Origin: Xanthomarina sp. F2636L
Lineage (GTDB): Bacteria > Bacteroidota > Bacteroidia > Flavobacteriales > Flavobacteriaceae
Direction of reading: 5' to 3'
Length of the DNA: 64,000 nt
Assembly: GCF_026410195.1 (NCBI RefSeq)
Contig: NZ_JAPMLM010000061.1
Span: 124,001-188,000, forward strand
In this document: piece after piece, positions 50,641 to 59,647 of the stretch
Numbering within the stretch: position 1 is the first letter of the stretch
How the letters are laid out: every line of letters begins with the position of its first letter
The notes under the pieces: generated by a model
What the model saw: only the letters and a program-made list of their open reading frames with translations
What the model was told of the DNA's origin: nothing
Databases searched by the model: none
Translations under genes and position numbers: made by a program

Positions 50641-52215
50641 ATGGACAACTCAATTATATTAACTATAGGTGGTGTATTGCTAGGAATCATTATAGGTTTC
50701 ATTATAGCAAAAGCCTTAGAAAAAAATAATGCTTCAAAACTTATAAAAGGTGCTAAAAAATCGGCAGCAGCCATTCTTAAGGAAGCCAATAATGAAGGTG
50801 AAAGCCTTAAAAAAGATAAAATACTTCAGGCAAAAGAGAAATTTATTGAATTAAAATCTGAACATGAAAAAGTTATCACCTCTCGTGATAAAAAAATGGC
50901 AGATGCCGAAAAACGTATTAGAGACAAAGAATCTCAGGTTTCTAGCGAATTATCTAAAAACGCTAAACTTAATCAAAGTCTTGAGGATAAAGTAAAAGAT
51001 TACAATCACAAAGTCGAAGTTCTAGACAAAAAACAAGTAGAAATAGATAGATTGCATAAAAGTCAGATAGAGCAATTAGAGGTTATTTCTAGTCTATCGG
51101 CCGAAGAAGCTAAAGCACAATTAGTAGAATCGTTAAAAGGTGAAGCTAAAAGTGATGCTATGTCATACATTCAAAATACTTTAGAAGAAGCTAAACTGAC
51201 CGCGCAACAAGAAGCGAAAAAAGTTATTATTAATACCATACAACGTATTGGAACGGAAGAAGCAGTAGATAACTGTGTGTCTGTCTTCAATATAGAATCA
51301 GACGATGTGAAAGGTCGTATTATTGGTAGAGAAGGTAGAAATATTCGCGCTATTGAAGCAGCAACAGGGGTTGAAATTATTGTAGACGATACGCCTGAAG
51401 CTATTATTTTATCCTGTTTCGATTCCGTTAGACGTGAGATTGCAAGACTTTCATTACATAAATTAGTTACTGATGGTCGAATCCATCCAGCTAGAATTGA
51501 AGAAGTTGTTAAAAAGACAACCAAACAAATTGAGCAAGAAATCATTGAAGTAGGAAAGCGTACCATTATCGATTTAGGAATCCATAATCTACATCCAGAG
51601 CTTATTAAAGTTGTGGGTAGAATGAAATATCGTTCTTCTTACGGACAAAATTTATTACAACACTCTAGAGAAGTTGCAAAACTTTGTGGTGTTATGGCTG
51701 CAGAATTAGGCTTAAACCCTAAATTGGCTAAACGTGCTGGATTGTTACACGATATAGGTAAAGTGCCGGATGCCGAAGCTGATATGGAAACTCCTCACGC
51801 AATCCTTGGAATGCAATGGGCAGAAAAATATGGTGAAAAAGAAGATGTATGTAATGCCATTGGAGCGCATCATGACGAGATTGAAATGACCTCTCTTTTA
51901 TCTCCAATTGTACAAGTATGTGATGCTATTTCAGGAGCAAGACCTGGAGCAAGACGTCAGGTTTTAGATAGTTATATACAAAGATTAAAAGATCTTGAAG
52001 ATATTGCCTTTGGATTTGGAGGTGTTAAAAAAGCGTATGCAATTCAAGCGGGTAGAGAATTAAGAGTTATTGTGGAAAGCGAAAAGGTTTCCGATCAAAA
52101 TGCCTCTGATTTATCGTTCAGTATCTCACAAAAAATCCAAACAGATATGACTTATCCTGGACAAGTTAAGGTAACTGTTATTAGAGAAACAAGAGCCGTT
52201 AATATTGCGAAGTAG
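50641..52215 (+). CDS. rny: Ribonuclease Y
   Basis: A 524-residue membrane-anchored endoribonuclease that starts decay of mRNA. One N-terminal helix ([19 protein letters not shown]) is followed by a long coiled coil to about 200. A KH domain follows with [20 protein letters not shown]. The HD domain has His370-Asp371 in [10 protein letters not shown] and [12 protein letters not shown]. All domains are complete. It lies directly after 6S RNA and ends at a hairpin shared with a convergent kinase gene. Confidence 0.95.
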   Translation: MDNSIILTIGGVLLGIIIGFIIAKALEKNNASKLIKGAKKSAAAILKEANNEGESLKKDKILQAKEKFIELKSEHEKVITSRDKKMADAEKRIRDKESQVSSELSKNAKLNQSLEDKVKDYNHKVEVLDKKQVEIDRLHKSQIEQLEVISSLSAEEAKAQLVESLKGEAKSDAMSYIQNTLEEAKLTAQQEAKKVIINTIQRIGTEEAVDNCVSVFNIESDDVKGRIIGREGRNIRAIEAATGVEIIVDDTPEAIILSCFDSVRREIARLSLHKLVTDGRIHPARIEEVVKKTTKQIEQEIIEVGKRTIIDLGIHNLHPELIKVVGRMKYRSSYGQNLLQHSREVAKLCGVMAAELGLNPKLAKRAGLLHDIGKVPDAEADMETPHAILGMQWAEKYGEKEDVCNAIGAHHDEIEMTSLLSPIVQVCDAISGARPGARRQVLDSYIQRLKDLEDIAFGFGGVKKAYAIQAGRELRVIVESEKVSDQNASDLSFSISQKIQTDMTYPGQVKVTVIRETRAVNIAK

Positions 52216-52242
52216 TAGGATTTTAAAAAATAAATAATGAAA

Positions 52243-52274
52243 AAAACCAGCTTTTATGCTGGTTTTCTTTTTGT
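52243..52274. terminator. Bidirectional terminator of rny and the convergent kinase
   Basis: AAAACCAGC (52243-52251) and GCTGGTTTT (52258-52266) are perfect arms around TTTTAT. The stop codon of the minus-strand kinase lies in the loop and its last codons are inside the right arm. Confidence 0.85.
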
Positions 52275-53414
52275 ATCCATAGTTATGGTAAATGTGGTGC
52301 CTACGTTAACAATACTCTTTACTGTAATATTCCCTCCTAAGGTTTCTATTTGAGTTTTTGTAAGATATAGTCCAACACCTTCTGCATTTTCATTACCATG
52401 AAACGTTCTGTACAATCCAAAAATATCTTTCCCGTGTTTTTCTAAATCAATACCTATTCCATTATCTGTAACGGTTATCATTAATAGACCATCATCAAAA
52501 ATGTGGGAATCTATAGATATTATTGGGGTTCTTTGGGGATGTGAATATTTTAAAGCATTGGTTGCTAGATTTTGTATTATGCTTTCTAAATAGGCAGAAT
52601 TAGCATAAATGGTAATGTTTTTATTTATATTATTATTGATAACAGCCTGCTTTTCCTGAATTTCTAGATCTAAAATTTTAATGGTGTCTTCAATTTGATT
52701 GTATATGTTTAAATGACTTCGTTCAATCTTTTTCATGGATTGTTTTAATACAATTTCATTTAAACTCGAAATGGTTTTGCTTAATGATTTGGATACTGTT
52801 TTTAAATGATCTATTAATTCATTTTTTTCCAAATCATTTTCAGCTTCATCATAAAATTGAAGTAAACTTTCAAAATTTCCAGCGTATTCTTTTAGGTTAT
52901 GAGTAACTATATGTGCAAAATTTGTAAGTTTTTGATTTTGATTAGTAATAATATCTAAATTATTAATTAAAACCTTCTCATTTTCCTTACTTTCAGTAAT
53001 ATCAGTTAAAGTGCCTATGCCTCTTTTGGGGTTTCCAGAAGCATCACGTTCAATAATTTTGCCACAATCTAAAAACCATTTATAGCTGCCATCCTTACAT
53101 AATAAACGATGTTCACTTTTATATAGGGGAGTTTGTTTATCAATATGCTTAGTAAGTCGTTCTTTTAGTGAAGGAAAATCTTCTGGATGAACCCGATTAT
53201 TCCAGTGGTCTTCAGATAAATCTTCAAAATCTGAGTAACCTAAATTGTACTTGGCCAACTTAGAATAATAAACTTTATCCGAAATGGCATCCCATTCCCA
53301 AACACCAATATTAGAATTATCTAAAACAAATTGATATTTAAAGGACTCCAAAAGTGAGTTTTGTTTCTCCGGTTCCTTTAACGGTGCGCTTTTTAAGTTT
53401 ATGTTACGTTTCAT
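52254..53414 (-). CDS. Cytoplasmic PAS-domain histidine kinase (copy 1)
   Basis: A 386-residue kinase without membrane helices. Residues 30-143 are a PAS fold-3 and PAC region (NIGVWEWDAISDKVYY, YKSEHRLLCKDGSYKW). The phospho-acceptor is His172 in FAHIVTHNLKEYAGN, and the HATPase domain has NLATNALKYSHP, DNGIGIDLEKHG and GVGLYLTKTQIE. No receiver or regulator gene is near. It is clearly a paralogue of the next kinase, with the same domain order and most motifs. The signal and partner are unknown. Confidence 0.88.
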   Translation of the reverse strand: MKRNINLKSAPLKEPEKQNSLLESFKYQFVLDNSNIGVWEWDAISDKVYYSKLAKYNLGYSDFEDLSEDHWNNRVHPEDFPSLKERLTKHIDKQTPLYKSEHRLLCKDGSYKWFLDCGKIIERDASGNPKRGIGTLTDITESKENEKVLINNLDIITNQNQKLTNFAHIVTHNLKEYAGNFESLLQFYDEAENDLEKNELIDHLKTVSKSLSKTISSLNEIVLKQSMKKIERSHLNIYNQIEDTIKILDLEIQEKQAVINNNINKNITIYANSAYLESIIQNLATNALKYSHPQRTPIISIDSHIFDDGLLMITVTDNGIGIDLEKHGKDIFGLYRTFHGNENAEGVGLYLTKTQIETLGGNITVKSIVNVGTTFTITMDTKRKPA

Positions 53415-53597
53415 AGGTTAAATAGACTTGGGGTAAATTTCTATTTGGGTTTATAAAAATACAAATAAATCGATAAAACGCACAAAAAAACGATAAAATA
53501 ATTAATTTCTTGGATTAAAGGTCTTGAGTCTGTTCTAGAAATTAGTCTATATCTATAGGTAAATAGTAAGTTTCAAACTCTAGACTATATATCTATA

Positions 53598-54782
53598 TTA
53601 AGCATTTACTTTGGAAGGGATAGAACTTTTTTTGTTGGGTATGTTTATGGTAAAAGTAGTACCAATATTTACCTGACTTTCAACTTCTATAGATCCGCCA
53701 TAAGCTTCAATTTGATTCTTTATTAAATACAAACCAACACCTTCTGCATTTTGGTTCTTGTGAAACGTTTTATACAATCCAAAAATGGAGTCTCCAAATT
53801 TTTCTAAATCAATTCCAATACCATTATCAGATATTACTATTTTTATATTTTCCGAATCAATCATGCTGTCCACAAAAATTTCAGGATGTCTATCTGGATG
53901 TTTATATTTTATAGCATTTGTTAAAAGATTTTGTATGATACTTTCTATATAACAAGGGTTATAATAAATATATAATTTTTCGTTGATATTATTTTTCACA
54001 ACGGCATGGTTTTCACTAATTACCATTTTAAGCACATGTAATATATTATCCACTTCTTTTGCTAAGTAAACTTTTTCAATATTGGCTGTTTTATTGTTTT
54101 GCACCGAAACGATTTCATTTAAATTAGCAATAGTTTTGGTTAGTGATTCTGAAAGAGTTTTAAGGTATTTTACAGTATCTTCTTTCTCAAAATTAGATTC
54201 AGCTTCGTCATAAAAATCTAATAAACTTTCAAAATTAGCAGCATGCTGTTTGAGATTATGAGTTACAATATGAGCGAAATTTTTAAGCTGATTATTTTGT
54301 TTGGATATAATGTTAAGCGTGTTGGATATTTTTATTCTGCTTTCTACTTGCTTGGTAATATCTACATGCGTTCCAATAAAACGAATTGGAATGCCATGAG
54401 CATCTCTTTCTATAATTTGTCCTTTGTCTAAAATCCATTTATATGTGCCATCCTTGCACAATACACGATGCTCGTTAACATACATAGGTTTTAACCCATT
54501 GATGTGGTCTTGGTAATCTTGAAAATAATTAGCTCTATCCTCAGGATGTACTTTGTCATTCCAATCGTTAAGATTATCTCCAAAATGCTTATCATTTTCA
54601 TAGCCGATAATTCGTTTAGAGGCTTCAGAAAAATAGACTTTATTGTGTAAAGCATTAAACTCCCAGACTCCAACGTTTGTTATTTCGACCGCTACTTGCC
54701 ATTTTCTTTTTTCTGAAAAACTGTCGGAATTATTATTATTATTATTATTATTATTGGGGAAATTCAAACTTGTAAAATCCAT
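53598..54782 (-). CDS. Cytoplasmic PAS-domain histidine kinase (copy 2) with poly-Asn tract
   Basis: A 394-residue paralogue of the neighbouring kinase. The PAS region holds NVGVWEFNALHNKVYF and VNEHRVLCKDGTYKW. The phospho-acceptor is in FAHIVTHNLKQHAAN, and the ATP domain has NLLTNAIKYKHP, DNGIGIDLEKFG and GVGLYLIKNQIE. Residues 10-18 are nine asparagines encoded by nine perfect AAT codons, which can vary by slippage in steps of one residue without breaking the frame. It is separated from copy 1 by 183 bases. The pair looks like a tandem duplication. Confidence 0.88.
   Translation of the reverse strand: MDFTSLNFPNNNNNNNNNSDSFSEKRKWQVAVEITNVGVWEFNALHNKVYFSEASKRIIGYENDKHFGDNLNDWNDKVHPEDRANYFQDYQDHINGLKPMYVNEHRVLCKDGTYKWILDKGQIIERDAHGIPIRFIGTHVDITKQVESRIKISNTLNIISKQNNQLKNFAHIVTHNLKQHAANFESLLDFYDEAESNFEKEDTVKYLKTLSESLTKTIANLNEIVSVQNNKTANIEKVYLAKEVDNILHVLKMVISENHAVVKNNINEKLYIYYNPCYIESIIQNLLTNAIKYKHPDRHPEIFVDSMIDSENIKIVISDNGIGIDLEKFGDSIFGLYKTFHKNQNAEGVGLYLIKNQIEAYGGSIEVESQVNIGTTFTINIPNKKSSIPSKVNA
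54729..54755 (-). repeat. In-frame trinucleotide tract (AAT)9 near the start of a kinase
   Basis: Nine perfect ATT units on the plus strand encode nine Asn at residues 10-18. It is the only such run noticed in a coding region of this window. Confidence 0.92.
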
Positions 54783-54903
54783 AGCATCTTCTTTTTTTAG
54801 TTTTACAAAACCTCCTCAATAAGAATATAAAAACGAGGAGTCATACAACTAAAGGTAATTAATAATCAGCTATTTATAAAATGAAATTTAAAAAAAAATA
54901 TTT

Positions 54904-55800
54904 TTATTTTCTTGGGTGGAAGGCGTGAAGCACGTTTTTTAAATGACTTTTATCTACGTGCATATAAATTTCTGTGGTGGTAATACTTTCATGGCCTAAC
55001 ATAAGTTGTATCGTTCTTAAATCAGCTCCATTCTCTAATAAATGGGTGGCAAAGGAGTGTCTAAACGTATGAGGAGAAATAGTTTTGTTTAAGTTTATTT
55101 TTTCGGCTAACTGTTTGATTATAGTAAAAATCATGGCTCTAGTTAGCTGTTTGCCTCTTCTATTTAAAAACAACGTGTCTTCATGACCTTTTTGGATGGA
55201 TAAATGATTCCGTACCTCGTTTTTATAACAATTGATATATTTTTGAGCCGAATTGACAATAGGAACAAAACGTTGTTTATCTCCTTTTCCAGTAACCTTT
55301 ATAAAACCTTCATCAAAAAATAAATCAGAAATTTGAAGACTTGTCAATTCGCTTACACGTAAACCACAACTATATAAAGTTTCTAAAATGGCCCGATTGC
55401 GTTCACCTTCAGGTTTACTTAAGTCTATTGCCTCAATTAGGCTATTTATATCATCTATGGAAAGGGTGTCTGGTAATTTTCTACCAATTTTAGGAGATTC
55501 TATTAACTCTAGTGGATTGTCTGTTCTATAATCTTCAAAAATAAGGTAGTTAAAAAAACTCCGTAATCCAGAAATCATTCGTGCTTGGGTTCTAGCATTA
55601 ACCAACTTAGCAAGATCATAAATAAACTGTTGTATGGTATCTTTTGAAATTGAAATGGGTGTAACGTTTATATGATTTGTCTCCAAAAACAGCATTAGTT
55701 TCTCCACATCTAAACCATAACTAGCAATCGAGTTACTAGATAAGCCTCGTTCTATTTTTAAATAAAGCTTATAATCTTTTAAAGCATGTTCCCATTTCAT
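54904..55800 (-). CDS. xerD: Tyrosine recombinase XerD
   Basis: A 298-residue site-specific recombinase that resolves chromosome dimers with XerC at the dif site near the terminus. The catalytic residues are Arg148 (SCGLRVSEL), Lys172 (GKGDKQR), His244 and Arg247 (HTFRHSFATH), His270 (LGHES) and Tyr279 (TEIYMHV). The N-terminal SAM-like domain is complete. Length and position next to a divergent aroQ side are typical of the housekeeping gene and not an integrase of a mobile element. The -7 box is five bases from its ATG. Confidence 0.92.
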   Translation of the reverse strand: MKWEHALKDYKLYLKIERGLSSNSIASYGLDVEKLMLFLETNHINVTPISISKDTIQQFIYDLAKLVNARTQARMISGLRSFFNYLIFEDYRTDNPLELIESPKIGRKLPDTLSIDDINSLIEAIDLSKPEGERNRAILETLYSCGLRVSELTSLQISDLFFDEGFIKVTGKGDKQRFVPIVNSAQKYINCYKNEVRNHLSIQKGHEDTLFLNRRGKQLTRAMIFTIIKQLAEKINLNKTISPHTFRHSFATHLLENGADLRTIQLMLGHESITTTEIYMHVDKSHLKNVLHAFHPRK

Positions 55801-55805
55801 TAGTA

Positions 55806-55813
55806 CAAATGTA
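55806..55813 (-). promoter_or_regulatory. -7 box of xerD, very close to its start codon
   Basis: On the minus strand TACATTTG is an exact TAnnTTTG match and ends five bases before the ATG at 55800. The mRNA is expected to be leaderless or nearly so. Confidence 0.5.
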
Positions 55814-56027
55814 AATTAAAAAGCATTCTAAAGATGGTGTTTTAGTATTAAAACAAATTTCATTGATGCTTTTTGTTAATAACTTTAATTTTTAAAGTGT
55901 TATAAAACAATTGTTTAATATTTATTGTTAAATAAATTGTTAATAAAATATAATTTTTTGTTCATAAATAGAAAAAAAAGTATTTAGTTTGTGATATCAA
56001 TTTAAAAACTTTAAAACTTAAAGAATT

Positions 56028-56537
56028 ATGAAAAAATTATTTTTAACGGCTGCTATAGCAATTTTTGGATTTTCATTTATGAATGCTCAAGGAGGTTTCA
56101 AAGTAGGAGCAAATTTTGCACTGCCAGTAGGTGATGCAGGAGATGTATCTTCATTCAGTATTGGTTTGGATGCAGCTTATTTTGTAGAAGTTTCAGAACA
56201 ATTTCTAGTTGGTGGAGCTACTGGGTTTACAAATGCTTTTGGTAAAACAGAAACCCTTAGTGCATTTGGCTACTCATTTGATGTTGATTATGATGATGTT
56301 CAATTTTTACCTGTGGCTGCTGCAGCACGTTTTTTAGCAACTGAAAAATTTTATGTTGGAGCTGATTTAGGATATGCCATTGGAATTAGCGACGGTAACG
56401 ATGGAGGATTTTACTATCGTCCAAGAGTTGGTTACAACTTTACAGACATGATAGGAGCTAATTTTTCATATACTGGAATTAGTTTAGATGGAGGAGATTG
56501 GTCAACTATTGGATTAGGAGTTGAATTTTCTTTCTAA
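56028..56537 (+). CDS. Outer-membrane beta-barrel protein, array member 1
   Basis: A 169-residue exported barrel protein with a signal peptide MKKLFLTAAIAIFGFSFMNAQ. Strands alternate (GGFKVGANFALPVG, FSIGLDAAYFVEVS, FYVGADLGYAIGIS) and the last ends VEFSF with the terminal Phe needed for outer-membrane assembly. It is the first of six tandem barrel genes on this strand, each with a similar signal peptide. It is closest to members 2 and 3 in plan. A CCGAAG-type terminator follows. The function is unknown; no channel-specific residues are evident. Confidence 0.82.
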   Translation: MKKLFLTAAIAIFGFSFMNAQGGFKVGANFALPVGDAGDVSSFSIGLDAAYFVEVSEQFLVGGATGFTNAFGKTETLSAFGYSFDVDYDDVQFLPVAAAARFLATEKFYVGADLGYAIGISDGNDGGFYYRPRVGYNFTDMIGANFSYTGISLDGGDWSTIGLGVEFSF

Positions 56538-56591
56538 GACATGCTCTTTAGATTAATAAATTCAAGGATTTCGAAATCCTAAAATATTCTT

Positions 56592-56622
56592 AAAACCGAA
56601 GTTATTTGCTTCGGTTTTTTTT
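56592..56622 (+). terminator. Terminator after array member 1
   Basis: AAAACCGAAG (56592-56601) pairs with CTTCGGTTTT (56609-56618) and a T run follows. The stem core is shared with the other terminators of the array. Confidence 0.9.
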
Positions 56623-56704
56623 ATGTCTTTTTTTTATTTAAAAGAATATTATAACTATATTTAATTTAAATTAATCAAATTAATCATTAACTAATCAGGT
56701 AATT

Positions 56705-57292
56705 ATGAAAAAAATATTATTATGTGCTGCCATAGCAGTATTCGGATTTACGCAAACAAAAGCCCAGGATGACTTTGTAGAAAAGGCCAAAAATGGAGGT
56801 TTTTACGTTGGAGCTAATATAGGATTACCCTTAAGTACAGCAAGCGATATTGCTGCTTTTAATTTTGGCTTTGATGGCGCTTATTTATTTGAGGTTATAG
56901 ATAACCTTGAAGTAGGAGGCTTGCTTGGTTATACACATTTTTTAGCAGATGGAAACTACACCTATTACAATTGGGATGACGAATATTATTTTGCAAGAGA
57001 TTACAAAGACGCCTCTTTTATTCCAATAGCCGCTTCTGCAAGATATTATTTTGCAGACCATAAGTTTTTTGGAGGCTTGGATTTAGGAGTTGCAGTTAAT
57101 GTATCCGGAGACGCTAAATCTGGGTTTTATGCCAGACCTAAATTTGGATTCGATTTAGGAGTTGTTGCCTTAATAGCATCTTTCCAAAGTATTTCTGGTG
57201 GTGTAGATTATGACGACGAGTATTATGGCAGCACATATGTGTCTAGTAGTGGCTTCACTTCTTTCAATTTTGGAGTTGAATTTGGATTCTAA
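56705..57292 (+). CDS. Outer-membrane beta-barrel protein, array member 2
   Basis: A 195-residue barrel with signal peptide MKKILLCAAIAVFGFTQTKAQ. GGFYVGANIGLPLSTASD, FNFGFDGAYLFEV and GGLDLGVAVNVSGD parallel member 1, and it ends FNFGVEFGF. A Tyr/Asp-rich loop (NYTYYNWDDEYYFARDY) distinguishes it, and a second lies near the end. The function is unknown. It carries its own terminator. Confidence 0.82.
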   Translation: MKKILLCAAIAVFGFTQTKAQDDFVEKAKNGGFYVGANIGLPLSTASDIAAFNFGFDGAYLFEVIDNLEVGGLLGYTHFLADGNYTYYNWDDEYYFARDYKDASFIPIAASARYYFADHKFFGGLDLGVAVNVSGDAKSGFYARPKFGFDLGVVALIASFQSISGGVDYDDEYYGSTYVSSSGFTSFNFGVEFGF

Positions 57293-57316
57293 TCCATACT
57301 TTATAAATAATAAATA

Positions 57317-57347
57317 AAAAAACCGAAGTTCAGCTTCGGTTTTTTTG
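57317..57347 (+). terminator. Terminator after array member 2
   Basis: AACCGAAG (57321-57328) and CTTCGGTT (57334-57341) pair around five bases. A-rich sequence precedes and a T run follows. Confidence 0.9.
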
Positions 57348-57423
57348 TTAACATGAGATTAGTATTCTTTAAAATGTTTTAAATTTATTTAATATATTTA
57401 TTCAAACTAAAAAACCAAAAAAC

Positions 57424-57957
57424 ATGAAAAAACAACTTATATCACTTTTAATAGCATGTATGTTTAGTGCTTTTACTTATGCGCAATCGGGTTTTAATAT
57501 TGGAGGAAGTATTGGTTTTCCTTATGAAAATTATGATGGTTACGATTTTTCCTTTGCCTTTTCAGTAGATGCTAATTATTTATTCGAAGTCAATCAACAA
57601 TTTAACTTAGGATTGGCTACGGGTTATGGACAGGCATTTGGAGACAGTTATTATGTAGGACCTATTTATGGAAATTTTGATACTCCAGACTTTCAATACG
57701 TTCCTGTAGCTGCTGCAGCACGTTTTAATGTAAACAGACGCTTGGTTTTTGGAGCGGATATAGGTTATGCCATTTCTGTTACAAGTGCTAAAGACAACTT
57801 TAATAATAAGTATTATGATGGAGGTTTTTACTGGAGACCTATGTTTGGATTTAATCTAAACGAAAACTTTCAATTAAATTTCAATTATATAGGAATTAGT
57901 GACAATTACTTTTATTACTCGGCATTTAATTTAGGGTTTACTGTTAATATCAATTAG
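57424..57957 (+). CDS. Outer-membrane beta-barrel protein, array member 3
   Basis: A 177-residue barrel with signal peptide MKKQLISLLIACMFSAFTYAQ. GFNIGGSIGFPYENYDGYDF opens the mature part, and FQYVPVAAAARFNVNRRLVFGADIGYAIS is very similar to the matching region of member 1 (given here in part of the strand order). It ends FNLGFTVNIN, without the terminal Phe of its neighbours, which is odd for a barrel. No CCGAAG hairpin follows, so it may read through into member 4. Confidence 0.8.
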   Translation: MKKQLISLLIACMFSAFTYAQSGFNIGGSIGFPYENYDGYDFSFAFSVDANYLFEVNQQFNLGLATGYGQAFGDSYYVGPIYGNFDTPDFQYVPVAAAARFNVNRRLVFGADIGYAISVTSAKDNFNNKYYDGGFYWRPMFGFNLNENFQLNFNYIGISDNYFYYSAFNLGFTVNIN

Positions 57958-58023
57958 TTGTACATATTTTAAAGAATTAGGAGCTTTCTTGCTTTTTTAA
58001 TAGTTCGGAATTAAGAAAAAATG

Positions 58024-58031
58024 TATATTTG
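58024..58031 (+). promoter_or_regulatory. -7 box of array member 4
   Basis: TATATTTG is an exact TAnnTTTG match, with the expected start near 58038, 30 bases before the ATG. No clear -33 TTG is seen. Confidence 0.5.
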
Positions 58032-58067
58032 GCGACAATTAAAAATAATTAAAACCTTAAATTTATT

Positions 58068-58724
58068 ATGAAAAAAGTATTACTTATCGCTGCTGTAGCA
58101 GTATTTGGATTATCGAATGTAAACGCACAGGAAGTTAGTTTTGGGCCTAAAGCAGGTGTTAACTTTGCTACTCTAACAGGTGATGTTGAAGATAACGATT
58201 TAAAAGTTGGGTTCCATATTGGTGGAGCTTTAGAACTAATGTTCACTGAGAAAATGGGACTTCAAGCTGAATTGTTATATTCTTTACAAGGTACCAAAGA
58301 TTCATATTCTTCAACAGAGACTATTGGAGGTGTGACTTATACTGAAGAAGAAGAAACTAAATTAAATTTAAGCTATATCAATATTCCTGTATCTTTTAAA
58401 TATTATGTAACTAACGGTTTTAGTGTTGAAGCTGGACCTCAAGTTGGTATTTTAGCTTCTGCTAAAGCTGATTATGAATATACAGAACGAGTTCAAGGTG
58501 GAGGTTTTGATGAGACTTACTCTGAATCTGGTGACGAAGACGTTAAAGACATGATTAGTTCAATTGACTTCGGATTAAACTTTGGTCTTGGATACAAGTT
58601 AGATAACGGTTTAAATTTTAGCGCTCGTTATAACCTAGGCTTAACTAATGTACTTGATGTAGATGGAGTAGATGATAAATGGAATAATGGTGTTATCCAA
58701 CTTTCTGCTGGATTCATGTTCTAA
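58068..58724 (+). CDS. Outer-membrane beta-barrel protein, array member 4 (PorT-like, PF13568 type)
   Basis: A 218-residue barrel with signal peptide MKKVLLIAAVAVFGLSNVNAQ. It belongs to a different sub-branch from members 1-3. It has FGPKAGVNFATLTGDVEDND, GFHIGGALELMFTEKMGLQAELLYSLQG, SYINIPVSFKYYVTNGFSVEAGPQVG and a final LSAGFMF (some strands abbreviated here to key parts). This is the layout of the PF13568 family of outer-membrane proteins. Members 5 and 6 share it closely, including the SLEAGPQ/SVEAGPQ strand. The function is unknown. Confidence 0.82.
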   Translation: MKKVLLIAAVAVFGLSNVNAQEVSFGPKAGVNFATLTGDVEDNDLKVGFHIGGALELMFTEKMGLQAELLYSLQGTKDSYSSTETIGGVTYTEEEETKLNLSYINIPVSFKYYVTNGFSVEAGPQVGILASAKADYEYTERVQGGGFDETYSESGDEDVKDMISSIDFGLNFGLGYKLDNGLNFSARYNLGLTNVLDVDGVDDKWNNGVIQLSAGFMF

Positions 58725-58750
58725 AAAAACATTTATATTATAATATATAA

Positions 58751-58785
58751 GAAAACCGAAGCAATTTTGCTTCGGTTTTCTTTTT
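58751..58785 (+). terminator. Terminator after array member 4
   Basis: GAAAACCGAAGCAA (58751-58764) pairs with TTGCTTCGGTTTTC (58767-58780), with a T run after it. It has the longest stem of the set. Confidence 0.9.
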
Positions 58786-58888
58786 ATACAACTTTTTTAT
58801 CACGTCATTATTTTTTTGGTATAAGTCAAACAACCCTTTAAAATTAAAACAACTTTGTATTGAACTTAAACAATAAAAATATTTAACA

Positions 58889-59527
58889 ATGAAAAATTTA
58901 TTTTTAATTACAGGAATATTTCTTTTTAGTACAAATATCATGGTTGCGCAAGCAGACTCCAAAACTATTCAATTTGGGGTTAAGGGTGGTGTAAATTCTA
59001 CAACCATATCTGGTGATGATTTTAATGATGTAAAATCTAGAACAAGTTTTAATGTAGGTGTTTTGGCAGAAATTCCTATCACAGATAGACTTTCTTTACA
59101 ACCAGAGGTTATGTATTCAGGTCAAGGTTTTGATGTTAAAGAGATAGATCAAGACAATATTTTCGATACGAATGAAAATATTGAATATCAATTAGATTAT
59201 ATTCAAGTACCACTATTACTTAAAGCTTATTTAGTAAAGGGATTAAGTATAGAAGCCGGACCACAATTTGGTTTTAAAATACACGAAGAATTAGATTTTC
59301 AACCTAATTCAGATGGAGGAGACATAGAGATTAATGAAGAGGATTCTTATGTAAAGGATTTTGATACAGGTATAGTTCTTGGAGCTGCCTATAAGTTCGA
59401 TAATGGCTTTTTTGTAAATGGACGTTATAATCTTGGTCTAACAAATATTTTTGAAGATAATACCATTTTTGAAAATGTGGATGCTAAACATGCTGTTTGG
59501 CAATTTGGAATTGGATTTATGTTTTAG
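58889..59527 (+). CDS. Outer-membrane beta-barrel protein, array member 5 (PF13568 type)
   Basis: A 212-residue barrel with signal peptide MKNLFLITGIFLFSTNIMVAQ. IQFGVKGGVNSTTISGDDF, SLQPEVMYSGQGF, LDYIQVPLLLKAYLVKGLSI and EAGPQFGFKI follow the same strand order as members 4 and 6. The terminal strand is WQFGIGFMF. The loop between strands is acidic. An imperfect -7 box (CAACTTTG) lies 31 bases upstream of the ATG. The function is unknown. Confidence 0.82.
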   Translation: MKNLFLITGIFLFSTNIMVAQADSKTIQFGVKGGVNSTTISGDDFNDVKSRTSFNVGVLAEIPITDRLSLQPEVMYSGQGFDVKEIDQDNIFDTNENIEYQLDYIQVPLLLKAYLVKGLSIEAGPQFGFKIHEELDFQPNSDGGDIEINEEDSYVKDFDTGIVLGAAYKFDNGFFVNGRYNLGLTNIFEDNTIFENVDAKHAVWQFGIGFMF

Positions 59528-59547
59528 TATAAACCTATATGACAAGA

Positions 59548-59582
59548 TAAAACCGAAGTTAAATGCTTCGGTTTTTTTTTGT
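59548..59582 (+). terminator. Terminator after array member 5
   Basis: AACCGAAG (59551-59558) and CTTCGGTT (59566-59573) pair, and nine or more T follow. Confidence 0.9.
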
Positions 59583-59590
59583 GTTAATTA

Positions 59591-59621
59591 TTGCAAAGTA
59601 TCTGGTTAGAACTTATGTTTG
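59591..59621 (+). promoter_or_regulatory. Promoter of array member 6
   Basis: TTG (59591-59593), 20 bases, then TATGTTTG (59614-59621), an exact match in both parts. The start is expected near 59628, so the ATG at 59648 is the start codon; earlier in-frame starts would lie within the promoter. Confidence 0.65.
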
Positions 59622-59647
59622 CAGAAATTTTTAAATCCCCAAATTTT

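Noticed and set aside
54904-55800. XerD as an integrase marking a genomic island
   Set aside because: All motifs and length fit chromosomal XerD, and neighbours are core genes without direct repeats.
58738-58962. Minus-strand frame across the gap between array members 4 and 5
   Set aside because: It covers a terminator and the start of a real gene and has no conserved content.
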